Assembly: GCA_049514575.1 (NCBI GenBank)
Contig: JBEKUX010000004.1
Coordinates: 1 to 64,000, forward strand
DNA: 64,000 nucleotides
Direction of reading: 5' to 3'
Source: BOG-1184 sp049514575
GTDB lineage: Bacteria; Fibrobacterota; Chitinivibrionia; Chitinivibrionales; Chitinispirillaceae
The position numbers were made by a program, and so were the translations under genes. Positions 25,498 through 34,099 of the stretch are shown here, piece after piece (position 1 is the first letter of the stretch; each line of letters begins with the position of its first letter). The notes beneath the pieces are model-generated. The model had not been told where the DNA came from, ran no database searches, and saw nothing but the letters and a program-made list of their open reading frames with translations.

Positions 25498-27372
25498 ATG
25501 GTAAAAACAGCACTACCTTTTTCATGGAACCGAGATTGGTTGTGGGGGCTGCTGCTGGGCGCCGCCACGTTTATCGCCTACCAGCCGGCTTGGAACGGAC
25601 AGCCGGTATGGGACGATGACATGCACATGACGACGCCGGAACTTCGTTCCTTGAATGGTCTGGCCCACATCTGGACGCAACCCAGTCATAAAGTTCAATA
25701 CTTTCCCCTCGTTCACACCGTTTTCTGGGTGGAATCACACCTCTGGGGCGATTCGACATCAGGCTACCATCTGCTCAATATTTTGTTGCACGTTTTTTCC
25801 GCACTGCTGTTGGTCTTGATTTTACGGAAACTTGGCATACGCGGGGCGTGGCTTGCCGGAGCCATTTTCGCGCTTCATCCCGTGATGGTGGAGTCCGTGG
25901 CATGGATATCGGAACTTAAGAACACGCTGTCCTGCGTCTTTTTCCTATCCGCGGCGCTGGCCTATTTGACCTACACCGAAACCGGAAGACGGCGGTTATA
26001 CATTTCAGCGCTGGGACTTTTTATCCTTGGCCTGCTGTCGAAAACCACGATTGCGCCCTTTCCACTGGCGATGCTAGCGGTGGTATGGTGGAAGCGAGGT
26101 AGAATAGCAATACGGCGGGATATTGTACCGACGCTGCCTTTTTTTCTTGTGGGGATATTATTCGGACTGATTACTCTTTACGTGGAACGGACCCATATTG
26201 GAACGAGGGGGCCGGAGTTCGAATTTTCCCTTATTGAACGGTGTCTTATTGCCGCCCGGGCCATATGGTTTTACCTAAGCAAAGTATTCCTGCCCGTTAA
26301 TCTTATTTTCACTTATCCCCAGTGGAGTGTTAACGAAGGTATATGGTGGCAATACCTGTTTCCAGCAGCAATGCTGATGGCGGGCGGCATTCTGTGGGCA
26401 ATGCGAAAGGTATGGCGAGCTCCTGCGGCCGTGTTTTTTTACTTTACGGCGATGCTCCTGCCGTACCTTGGATTTTTCAGCCTTTTCACGTTTCGCTATT
26501 CATTTGTAGCGGATCACTACCAGTATCTTGCCGCCATAGGCCCGATTGTGATAGGTGCGGGCGTGGTGAATAAAGCGGTTGGATTGGTACGGGGGAACGG
26601 AGGGGTTCTGAAGCCAGCGGTTACCGTGATGCTGCTGCTCGCGCTTGGAATGTTGAGCTGGCAGCAGAGCGGTATGTATTCCGATGCCGAGACCCTGTAC
26701 CGGACGACTATCGCAAGGAACGAAAATTGTTGGATGGCGCACAACAACCTCGGCCTTTTGCTTGCGGACAAGGGACGAACTGATGAGGCCATGGCTCATT
26801 ACCAGAAGGCATTGGAAATCAACCCCAATCATGCCAACGCCCACAACAACCTCGGCACTCTGCTTGCGAAGATGGGACGGACCGATGAGGCCACGGCCCA
26901 TTTCCTGAAAGCGCTGGAAATAAACCCCGACTATGGTGATGCCCATTTTAACTTCGGCCATCTGCTGGCGAGCATGGGACGTACTGACGAGGCCATGGTT
27001 CAATACATGAAGGCATTGGAAATAAACCCCGACGATGGCGGGGCACATTCCAGCCTCGGACTCTTATTTGCAAAGACAGGACGGACCGATGAGGCCTTTG
27101 TCCATCTCCGGAAGGCGTTGGAACTTAACCCCGATAATGCCGAAGCCCACAACAACCTCGGAATTCTGCTTGCAAAGATGGGACAAACTGATGAGGCCTT
27201 TGCCCATTTTCGTATGGCCTTGGAACTTAACCCAAACTATGGTAATGCTCATTACAACCTCGGCATTCTATTTGCGAAGATGGGACAAACTGATGAGGCT
27301 AACGCTCATTACCAGAAGGCATTGGAACTTAACCCCAATTACGCCCGAAGCCCACAACAACCTCGACCATGA
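25498..27372 (+). CDS. TMTC-like membrane glycosyltransferase with TPRs (second copy); frameshift in last TPR
   Basis: Same architecture as the gene at 21118: WNGQPVWDDDMHM in the first loop, FALHPVMVESVAWISELK, about ten membrane helices to residue 395, then TPRs of exactly 34 residues. The sequence is only moderately similar to the first copy and is GC-richer. The reading frame ends at 27372 with ARSPQQPRP, but removing one C from the gccc at 27343-27346 restores AEAHNNLDHDSVN and carries the frame to a TAA at 27418. This is either a real recent +1 frameshift or a sequencing error. Only the terminal partial repeat is affected, so the enzyme domain is intact. Confidence 0.8.
   Translation: MVKTALPFSWNRDWLWGLLLGAATFIAYQPAWNGQPVWDDDMHMTTPELRSLNGLAHIWTQPSHKVQYFPLVHTVFWVESHLWGDSTSGYHLLNILLHVFSALLLVLILRKLGIRGAWLAGAIFALHPVMVESVAWISELKNTLSCVFFLSAALAYLTYTETGRRRLYISALGLFILGLLSKTTIAPFPLAMLAVVWWKRGRIAIRRDIVPTLPFFLVGILFGLITLYVERTHIGTRGPEFEFSLIERCLIAARAIWFYLSKVFLPVNLIFTYPQWSVNEGIWWQYLFPAAMLMAGGILWAMRKVWRAPAAVFFYFTAMLLPYLGFFSLFTFRYSFVADHYQYLAAIGPIVIGAGVVNKAVGLVRGNGGVLKPAVTVMLLLALGMLSWQQSGMYSDAETLYRTTIARNENCWMAHNNLGLLLADKGRTDEAMAHYQKALEINPNHANAHNNLGTLLAKMGRTDEATAHFLKALEINPDYGDAHFNFGHLLASMGRTDEAMVQYMKALEINPDDGGAHSSLGLLFAKTGRTDEAFVHLRKALELNPDNAEAHNNLGILLAKMGQTDEAFAHFRMALELNPNYGNAHYNLGILFAKMGQTDEANAHYQKALELNPNYARSPQQPRP
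26737..27355 (+). repeat. 102-bp tandem repeats encoding the TPR array
   Basis: The block beginning GCCCACAACAACCTCGG recurs at 26737, 26839, 26941, 27043, 27145 and 27247, exactly 102 bp apart, and once more at 27350 where it is one base late. Near-identity at the DNA level (GGACGRACYGATGAGGCC in every unit) indicates recent expansion. Confidence 0.9.
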
Positions 27373-27550
27373 TTCTGTAAATGCTTCACAGGTAAATTCA
27401 AAACCACACGCACAATAAAGTGGTGCAAAAGAGGCTTGTGCTTTTGAAAAATATTATTCTTAGGAGTAATGCTCTAAAATCATGAAATCAAGCGAAACCG
27501 AATTCGGGACTGTTAGGTATTTTGATTTTCCGGGAGCGGGTTTATTGGCC

Positions 27551-27587
27551 AAAAAAAATCCCCTCTTCCTGCAACGGAAGAGGGGAT
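27551..27587 (-). terminator. Strong Rho-independent terminator of the GH27 gene
   Basis: On the minus strand ATCCCCTCTTCC, loop GTTGCA, GGAAGAGGGGAT, then eight T. It is a perfect 12-bp stem 14 bp beyond the stop codon. Confidence 0.95.
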
Positions 27588-27601
27588 GTGCGGAACCATT
27601 C

Positions 27602-29140
27602 TTACTTTAGAATGACTTTCTGCTCAAACCGTTCCATGGCGTTCTGTACACTGACTAAATACAATCCGCGCGGCAGGCCTTTCGTGGAGATGCTGCAATC
27701 CAGCGGTCCCGCCCCATGCTGCGAATATACAACTACGCCCTTCAAATTGACCAGACTGACCGACAAAGGGCCTGACCTCGCCGCATGAACAACCACCCGT
27801 TCGCCTTCCGACTGCGCTTGCATGTCGTTGACCTTGACAGTGGCAAGTGGCGGTAAAACGCTGACCGGTATCCCCAGCCGGACCATGAACACGTCATGAA
27901 CCGGAATGCTTGGGGAAGTATACGTCCCGTTGGCGGTCCAACTGGCCAGATTCGTGTGCGCCCACAGGTCCCTTACCGAATAGGTTTTACTTGTAGTAAT
28001 GTCTCCCCCTACCGAGGCTATTTGCGCCTCTGTGACACCTATAGTGACGGCACCGGTGTTGGCCCGGTTAAAAAAGAGCACCGCATATTCACTTTTGGTC
28101 CTTCCTTTCAACAATTTGACCCAGACTTCCGAATTCCCGGTAACGACCCTGCGGCCCTGAATAATACCCATGGTAGTATCACCGCTAAGGGTGTCCTGAT
28201 CAACCCCAATCACATCACTGTTGGTAAGTATCGACTGTATTGTGGCGTTCATGCTTCGTACGTCAGTGCCGGTAATAAGCGGCGCCGCCTCAATGCACCA
28301 GAGCGAAAAGTGGGCCCTGGCCTGTGCGTAATTGGTCGCGAAATCACCGTATCCTAGTTCCATCATATCAGGGTCATTCCACGAGCCGATACGTGCTCTG
28401 TCATAATGGGTGCACGAGTTGTCCGAATTGCTCAGCATGGTACCCCAACTGTTGTTGATATCATTCGTGGTCCGCCACAAGTTTCCAACCGTATCGCCCC
28501 ACGCCCACGGGTTCTGGTTACCCCAGTTGCAGATGCTGAAAACCATCGGATGAGATCCCGTCACATGGGTCAAGGAGGTTTTCATGCAATCCCTTATCAT
28601 TGAATAGGTCGTCACTGCAGTGCCGGTAAAGCAGCAAAAATCTATTTTTACATAATCCATCCCCCACTTGGTAAACGTGTCGCAATCCTGCTGCTCGTGG
28701 CCGGACATGCCCGAAAATCCACATGAGCCGTAACACGTCGCGCAGGTCACCGTACCCACATCGGTATAGAGACCGAATTTAAGCCCTCTTGCGTGAATGG
28801 AATCCGCACATCCTTTCATCCCATGAGGAAAGTATGTGGGGTCCGCAACCAATCCTCCATGGGCGTCTCTGTTCGCCAGCGCCCAGCCATCGTCGACATT
28901 CACAAATTTATACCCAACGGCAGTCATCCCCTTGGAATTGAACGCATCGGCTATTCCTATCATCAATGCTTCATTTACATCTCCGTGCCCGCTGCCGTTT
29001 TTGCAGCCGAAATAGTTCCACGTGTTAAACCCCATGGGCGGGGTGCGGGCAAGCCCGTTTTTAAGGGCCAAAACGTTTGTCGCGCTGAATATAACGGCAC
29101 ACACGACTACAGCAAACGCATAAAAAAGTTTTTTACTCAT
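27602..29140 (-). CDS. Secreted GH27 alpha-galactosidase with C-terminal sorting domain
   Basis: GH27 enzymes hydrolyse terminal alpha-galactosides with retention. After a signal peptide (to VLALKNG), the 512-residue protein shows the family text ARTPPMGFNTWNYFGC, the nucleophile Asp in MDYVKIDFCC (about residue 161), and the acid/base Asp in IGSWNDPDMMELGYGD. A beta-sandwich follows. The last 70-80 residues (VVVHAARSGPLSVSLVNLKG ... GLPRGLYLVSV, then KVILK) look like the Por/type IX secretion sorting domain known from Bacteroidota and Fibrobacterota. The protein is thus probably surface or extracellular and acts on plant galactomannan or galactosyl oligosaccharides (inference). AAAGGGGAGG precedes the ATG. 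Confidence 0.9.
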   Translation of the reverse strand: MSKKLFYAFAVVVCAVIFSATNVLALKNGLARTPPMGFNTWNYFGCKNGSGHGDVNEALMIGIADAFNSKGMTAVGYKFVNVDDGWALANRDAHGGLVADPTYFPHGMKGCADSIHARGLKFGLYTDVGTVTCATCYGSCGFSGMSGHEQQDCDTFTKWGMDYVKIDFCCFTGTAVTTYSMIRDCMKTSLTHVTGSHPMVFSICNWGNQNPWAWGDTVGNLWRTTNDINNSWGTMLSNSDNSCTHYDRARIGSWNDPDMMELGYGDFATNYAQARAHFSLWCIEAAPLITGTDVRSMNATIQSILTNSDVIGVDQDTLSGDTTMGIIQGRRVVTGNSEVWVKLLKGRTKSEYAVLFFNRANTGAVTIGVTEAQIASVGGDITTSKTYSVRDLWAHTNLASWTANGTYTSPSIPVHDVFMVRLGIPVSVLPPLATVKVNDMQAQSEGERVVVHAARSGPLSVSLVNLKGVVVYSQHGAGPLDCSISTKGLPRGLYLVSVQNAMERFEQKVILK

Positions 29141-29364
29141 AAATCCTCCCCTTTGATTTGTGGTTGGTTAAGTACATTTATTTCACTCAGGATTACTCTT
29201 ACTTCACACTTCATAGCTGACCTACCCCCCTTCTTAAGATTATAATAATAATTTTTGAAAAAAAACAGCATTTTGTTTACATTTTTTATGCACGATATCG
29301 CCCCCTTTTGGTTTCTCTTTTACTTTTCCCGGAACACACCAAATCCCGCATTTTACTGCCTTTT

Positions 29365-30738
29365 TCAGAAAGAATACCCGAATTTTAAGTTCCAGTGCCA
29401 GTGTCCTTTTTGGGTCAGGCTTTCGTATTCATTCGTCGAACCATCCCAGAACGTGGTCCGCAGATGGTCGAACGCGAATTCGGCGATCACACTGAAACCC
29501 TGAACAACCATTTTTTTTGCGTAAACAGACCAGCGCCAGGACCCTTTATTATAGTTCGCTGGATTATAGTTAACCCAATCCTTCTGCGGGTGAGGCACGG
29601 GAGACCCTTGGTCAAGAACCAAAGTATAATCATTCGGCAGTACGCTTGGAAAATATTCAAGTTCACCGGAAAGCACGTCTAATATCCGGAAAGCCGGGAA
29701 GTTGAAACCGACCATTCTCGGTGTTCGCTGGTTAAGGCTGTTATACCATGCATGATATACGGAGTCCGGTGAATTTACCCCTTTGTTTCCTCCTTCGACC
29801 CCGACCCAGCATATTTCTCCGTAAAGCTTCAGGTCCTCAGGCCCAAACAGTTCCGGCGAACCCAAAAATGGCTTGGGATCAACGGCGGCCCTTGCCATGA
29901 CCTTGGTCGCTTTAAATGAATAAAAGGCGGTATCTCCATTCGGTGTAATGTATGAATTATAACCAACTCCATTCGAATTAGCGTATGTCTTTTTCGGCGA
30001 TGTCAGGCTGTCATTTGCCGGGAAGCACCTCGCGAAATCGATACCTGCCCCGATCTCAATGGCATTGAACAGCTTATAGCTTGCGATGCCGGCAAGGGAG
30101 AAATCAAATAATGGAAAGACGAAAGCTTCGCTTGTCAACAGAAGATCGGCATGGAAATTATTAATTGCGTCACTGCTTAAATGCAGCCCGAGCAGCCGCG
30201 CTGCCGGGAAGTCGAAATTGGTGAATATATACGTCGGATAAGTGCCGGTCCGGAAAAGATAGTCGCCAAAGTTTGTTCCGTCGCGATTATACTTGAAGTC
30301 AAACATACCGAGACTTGCCTGCAGCAATGGATTTCCCAAGTCGCCGAAGGAATAATTCCCGTAAGCCTCATTGGTATAGGCAACGCCGAACGGACGCATT
30401 GAGGGCTTCAAGTTTGTCTGTTGCGGATAGGGATAGTTCATATAAAACTCGGGGCTTATGACCAGGCTGAGCCTCTCGCTTGGCCGGGCTTTGATGAACA
30501 ACCCGATAAGCACGTTGTTCTGCCATTGATGAGCGATCTCGTTTCCCCGCAGCCTGTCGAACCCTTTAACTATCTGTCCGATTTGCCAGAAGGAGTATCC
30601 TCCCACACTCACTTTTTCTTTCGTGTCCGGTACTTTTGTATTTGTATCCGGCTTTTCAACCGACGCCATTACTCCTCCTGCCGACACAAGCGCAAAAACC
30701 GGAATCAGCAAGAAAAAACATCGTGACTTAAAGCTCAT
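29365..30738 (-). CDS. Outer-membrane beta-barrel protein
   Basis: A signal peptide (to VMASVEKP) is followed by alternating polar/aromatic strands throughout and a C-terminal strand ending in phenylalanine (WNLKFGYSF), the outer-membrane insertion signature. It may be a porin or substrate channel; no specific family is recognised. I start at MSFKSR (30738) because AAAAGGAGGGAAA immediately precedes it; an ATG 18 bases upstream overlaps that binding site. It lies upstream of the secreted GH27 enzyme with a 224-bp gap holding a TATAAT-like site on the minus strand, so the two are probably separate units. Confidence 0.72.
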   Translation of the reverse strand: MSFKSRCFFLLIPVFALVSAGGVMASVEKPDTNTKVPDTKEKVSVGGYSFWQIGQIVKGFDRLRGNEIAHQWQNNVLIGLFIKARPSERLSLVISPEFYMNYPYPQQTNLKPSMRPFGVAYTNEAYGNYSFGDLGNPLLQASLGMFDFKYNRDGTNFGDYLFRTGTYPTYIFTNFDFPAARLLGLHLSSDAINNFHADLLLTSEAFVFPLFDFSLAGIASYKLFNAIEIGAGIDFARCFPANDSLTSPKKTYANSNGVGYNSYITPNGDTAFYSFKATKVMARAAVDPKPFLGSPELFGPEDLKLYGEICWVGVEGGNKGVNSPDSVYHAWYNSLNQRTPRMVGFNFPAFRILDVLSGELEYFPSVLPNDYTLVLDQGSPVPHPQKDWVNYNPANYNKGSWRWSVYAKKMVVQGFSVIAEFAFDHLRTTFWDGSTNEYESLTQKGHWHWNLKFGYSF

Positions 30739-30916
30739 TTTCCCTCCTTTTATCAAAAAAGGTTATAAATATTCTTTTTCTCTCTTCGTAACTATTAACA
30801 ATACATTCTTTTGTGCGCCTGGGTGTCTGCTCTGGAAAAGATTCTCCCGACTTTCCTCCTCCTTTCCCATCCTGAACATTCCGGTTGATAACCCGCGCCG
30901 TTCTTTTTGTATCCGA

Positions 30917-32590
30917 CTATTTAAAAACCACCAGCGCGTCCTGCGCTTTCTGGTTCATATAACACAGTTTAATATAATCGGCCGAGATTGCGGTCCGGCA
31001 GACCCGCACTTCTTCGATCCTGCCGGAAAAATTAAAGCTGGTTTTCCCATTACCGTGTTTCCCTATAAACGTGTTTTGCCCGACGCCCGAATAATCTATC
31101 GTTGAATTCATACTGGTCTCAAGGAGAGAAAGCGTCCCGTCTATATAGAGCGCCTGATTGTGGATGCCCTGATCAACGGTAAACGTTATCAGATGCCAGC
31201 CGGTCCGTTTTAAAAACTGGCCGGAGCATACATTATCAAAGGCCGTATCGGTGGGATGAGAATACAGGTGCACCGCTCCCATGGTGCCCAGGGCGCCTAG
31301 AGCATAGTCCATCCTGATCAGCGCCGCGTCGCCTATCGAAAGTATTTCGCCGCCGCCACCCGGGGGCGTGGTGTCAAGTTGCGCCCATGCGCTGAGCGTG
31401 ATGCTCGAAGGCGACCCCAGCAGACCGGCTATTTTAATGGAATCCGCGCCATTGAACTTTTTGCAAAAGCCTATAACGCCCGCCGTGTCGAGGGCCGTGG
31501 AGATCTGCGCATTGTTCTTATTGAACGTCGCGTCTGCGCTGTTCCGGCAGAGGTGCCAGACCGCCGCAAATCCGTTTGCCGTATCAAACACGGCTGCGCC
31601 GTTGGAATTGTCCCGTGCGTTTGAATTGCCCCAATGCATGGTGATATACTGCGTGCTGTTATTGCCGTGTATCGTATCCACCAGCACCCATAGCTCCGCC
31701 TGCCCGTTTGCGGAATCCCAGCGTTCGATTTCGTAGGGGAGCATTCTGTTGCCCGGCGACAGGAACCGGATGTCTTCCCCGTTTTTCTTTGCCTCGTTGA
31801 ACAGAAAATTGTTCCCCTCTATCAATCTTACGAGCACCGGGAACCGATACACGGCGCCCGCCACGTTTGCGCCGCCGGCCGTGGTATTGAGCGCGAGTTG
31901 CCGTGAAGACCGCCACCCGACGGACGGCACTACCGTCGTGGCTCCGGGCATTGTGGTCACCTGGTCAATAATCACCGGCTGCACGGCGGAATCGCTGCAT
32001 ACGATCCTGAGTCTGAACGTGCCGGCAGGCAGGTCGCTGATAGTAAACGTGCCGCTTCCGTCAACCGGAGCAAGCCTTTCAAGACCATAGACCTGCACAT
32101 ACCATGCGGCGCCCGGGGCAGCGTCGATGTTGACCTCGCCCTTCACGGCAGCATAATTTTGCATAGTGATGGTCCCGACGTTAACCGGATGGCGATCCGG
32201 AGAAATGGAACACTGTTTGAAAACCGCCAGCGCGCTCCGGTCGTTAATTTCGACGGAATAGCTGCCCGTATCGAGAGAATCAAAAGTAAAACATCCGTTC
32301 GAATCGGTGAGACCGTCATTGGCCTGCTCCCATGTCTTTGCTAGGGCCTTCGGCACCGCAGTAACATAATCGGTCCTCCGGATCGCGGCATGTGCGCCCA
32401 TTGCCGGCGATCCGCCCGGAAGAATCACCCTGCCGCTTATTCTGCCATTGGTGGTTTCTGAACCAAAACCACCGTCAACCGCAGACAGATGGCTGCACTT
32501 CATGACGGTAAGCAGAGACAGGGCAATGACGACCAGCAATGGTGCTGATGTTGCCCGGTTCTGTTTGTATATCACCAAGCCCCTGCTCAT
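30917..32590 (-). CDS. DUF2341 / LamG-domain lipoprotein
   Basis: The signal sequence ends at TVMKC, a likely lipoprotein cysteine. An Ig-like carboxypeptidase-regulatory domain follows (GRISGRVILPGGSPAMGAHA), with a second one around 150-210. A DUF2341 segment comes next (FPVLVRL--GNNFLF, MLPYEIERWDSANGQAELWV), then a concanavalin-like LamG domain (ITLSAWAQLDTT ... LYIDGTL ... GRIEEVRVCRTAIS). This layout is common in Fibrobacterota surface proteins thought to bind polysaccharide. Its ATG overlaps the stop of the TIGR02147 gene (ATGA), so the two are translationally coupled. Confidence 0.82.
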   Translation of the reverse strand: MSRGLVIYKQNRATSAPLLVVIALSLLTVMKCSHLSAVDGGFGSETTNGRISGRVILPGGSPAMGAHAAIRRTDYVTAVPKALAKTWEQANDGLTDSNGCFTFDSLDTGSYSVEINDRSALAVFKQCSISPDRHPVNVGTITMQNYAAVKGEVNIDAAPGAAWYVQVYGLERLAPVDGSGTFTISDLPAGTFRLRIVCSDSAVQPVIIDQVTTMPGATTVVPSVGWRSSRQLALNTTAGGANVAGAVYRFPVLVRLIEGNNFLFNEAKKNGEDIRFLSPGNRMLPYEIERWDSANGQAELWVLVDTIHGNNSTQYITMHWGNSNARDNSNGAAVFDTANGFAAVWHLCRNSADATFNKNNAQISTALDTAGVIGFCKKFNGADSIKIAGLLGSPSSITLSAWAQLDTTPPGGGGEILSIGDAALIRMDYALGALGTMGAVHLYSHPTDTAFDNVCSGQFLKRTGWHLITFTVDQGIHNQALYIDGTLSLLETSMNSTIDYSGVGQNTFIGKHGNGKTSFNFSGRIEEVRVCRTAISADYIKLCYMNQKAQDALVVFK

Positions 32591-33411
32591 GCGGAGCGCT
32601 CCTGTAATGACAATGGAAACAGCTGGATGTTGAGCTGATATACCCGATCGGGTTTCTCACTGGCGGACGCTATTTGAAGGACCGTGCGCCGGTATTCGCT
32701 CGTAACCCGTTTGATCTCCTCCAGATCATCCTGTGCCACTGCAATGGAAACCGTTGAGATGTCCCGCTCGTCAGGCGGGAAACGTTCTAATGCCTCCAGA
32801 GCAAGCTTGACGCCCTGCTGCTGGAATGACCGGATTGCAATTGATTTCCAGTTTTTTCCCGTAGTGATTATATTATTCGTCGGAATATATTTGCCGCTCG
32901 GTTCTTTCCGGACCAGCTTGAGCTTCAGAAGCAGCTTGATACTCTCCTGCGCCTGTTGAACGGAAATCCGCGGTTGTATCCGCGCTGCCAGGGCTTTGTA
33001 GTCGCCTCTGAAGTCAATAATGTAGAGGAGCGCAAGGACAACGGTATGATGCCATTCGCGGTAAAATTCATATTGATCGGGTTCGAGGCGGTAGGGATCT
33101 ATCCGCTGGATAGCCATGAGTTTTTCGAATAAACTTTTATTGTCCTGTTCACTTTTGGCTTTTTTAAACCGTACCAGCGTCTCAAAATATTTTGCTTCCC
33201 TTCCGGAAAATTGAGCGTAGTGAATGACCCGCTGTATCCCTGCATTGGAAAGGTGTCGTTTGCCTTGCAAAATTTTTATGAGGTTTCCCGGATCAACGCC
33301 GATCTTCCGGCCAAAAAAACGATATGAAAAGAAAGGAAGTTTTTTCCTTTTCTCTTCAAAAAAATCCCGTAAAAAAACACAATAATCGGTATATTCAAAA
33401 ATATCCGGCAT
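32587..33411 (-). CDS. TIGR02147-family protein (putative regulator)
   Basis: The 274 residues match the paralogous family TIGR02147, first described from Fibrobacter: an opening IFEYTDYCVFLRDFFEEK, a helix-turn-helix-like segment RFFGRKIGVDPGNLIKILQG (about 28-47), and the family's conserved C-terminal half ending VYQLNIQLFPLS. Members are generally annotated as uncharacterised; the N-terminal region resembles an XRE-type DNA-binding fold (inference). Coupling to the downstream lipoprotein gene and the direct repeats upstream (33458-33540) fit an autoregulated regulator-plus-target pair. Confidence 0.82.
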   Translation of the reverse strand: MPDIFEYTDYCVFLRDFFEEKRKKLPFFSYRFFGRKIGVDPGNLIKILQGKRHLSNAGIQRVIHYAQFSGREAKYFETLVRFKKAKSEQDNKSLFEKLMAIQRIDPYRLEPDQYEFYREWHHTVVLALLYIIDFRGDYKALAARIQPRISVQQAQESIKLLLKLKLVRKEPSGKYIPTNNIITTGKNWKSIAIRSFQQQGVKLALEALERFPPDERDISTVSIAVAQDDLEEIKRVTSEYRRTVLQIASASEKPDRVYQLNIQLFPLSLQERSA

Positions 33412-33457
33412 AATGCTAAAATATAATCATGCGTTATATATGAGGCGGTTTTTTTTG

Positions 33458-33540
33458 TTTTTTGACAACGCTTTATGCCTTTTTTTGCTGAAAAGCCGGT
33501 TTTTCGTATTGTTTCAGCCATATTTTTTGACAACACTTTA
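33458..33540. promoter_or_regulatory. Direct repeats TTTTTTGACAAC[G/A]CTTTA upstream of the TIGR02147 gene
   Basis: Two 18-bp copies (33458-33475 and 33523-33540) differ at one base and begin 65 bp apart. They lie in the 260-bp region between the HU terminator and the TIGR02147 start, with TATA-rich sequence closer to that gene. They are candidate operators. On the plus strand each contains TTGACA, but no gene follows in that direction. Confidence 0.5.
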
Positions 33541-33607
33541 AACACTGCAATTATTGTCTTCTTAGTCCTTTTGAATAAATCGGCCCCAGATGAAACGGCG
33601 AGCGCGT

Positions 33608-33644
33608 ATAAAAAAAAGCCCGACTGGGCATACCCGCCGGGCTT
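33608..33644 (-). terminator. Rho-independent terminator of the HU gene
   Basis: On the minus strand AAGCCCG ... CGGGCTT with an internally paired loop, followed by T7-8. It lies 29 bp after the HU stop codon. Confidence 0.9.
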
Positions 33645-33672
33645 CTGCTTTTTATCCCTCTTTCTGCAACGG

Positions 33673-33939
33673 TTACTGCACGCTTTTCTTGAGCGCCTTT
33701 CCTGCCTTGAAACGGATGGTCTTTGAGGCCTTGATCTTGATGGCTTTGCCGGTCTGGGGGTTACGTCCCATGCGGGCCTTGCGGTTTCCGACCGAAAACG
33801 ACCCGAAACCGATCAGGTTGACGCCTTTCTTGACGCCCTTTTTAATGTTGCCGAGAACAGCGTTGACGGCCTTTTCGGCCATTGCTTTACTTACGCCAAC
33901 TTCCTTGGCGACGGCAGCGATAAGATCACCTTTGTTCAT
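33673..33939 (-). CDS. hup: HU-family DNA-binding protein
   Basis: This is a histone-like dimer that bends and compacts DNA. The 88 residues align fully with HU: MNKGDLIAAVAKEVGVSK at the N-terminus, GFGSFSVGNRKARMGRNPQT in the DNA-binding arm (including the conserved RNP tip), and KTIRFKAGKALKK at the end. It has its own terminator and is a single-gene unit. Confidence 0.95.
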   Translation of the reverse strand: MNKGDLIAAVAKEVGVSKAMAEKAVNAVLGNIKKGVKKGVNLIGFGSFSVGNRKARMGRNPQTGKAIKIKASKTIRFKAGKALKKSVQ

Positions 33940-34099
33940 CGCAAACCCCTTTCGTTAAGGTGTGAAGAGGAGAAGGTGGTATACCTGCACTCACGTGCTT
34001 TCGTTTTTTACTCACGGGCCGTCCGGTATCACTGCCCTCGCCCCTCCGGACGCCTCTTCTATAATATATAAGGGGGGAGAGAGAGTAAATGCAAAATAG

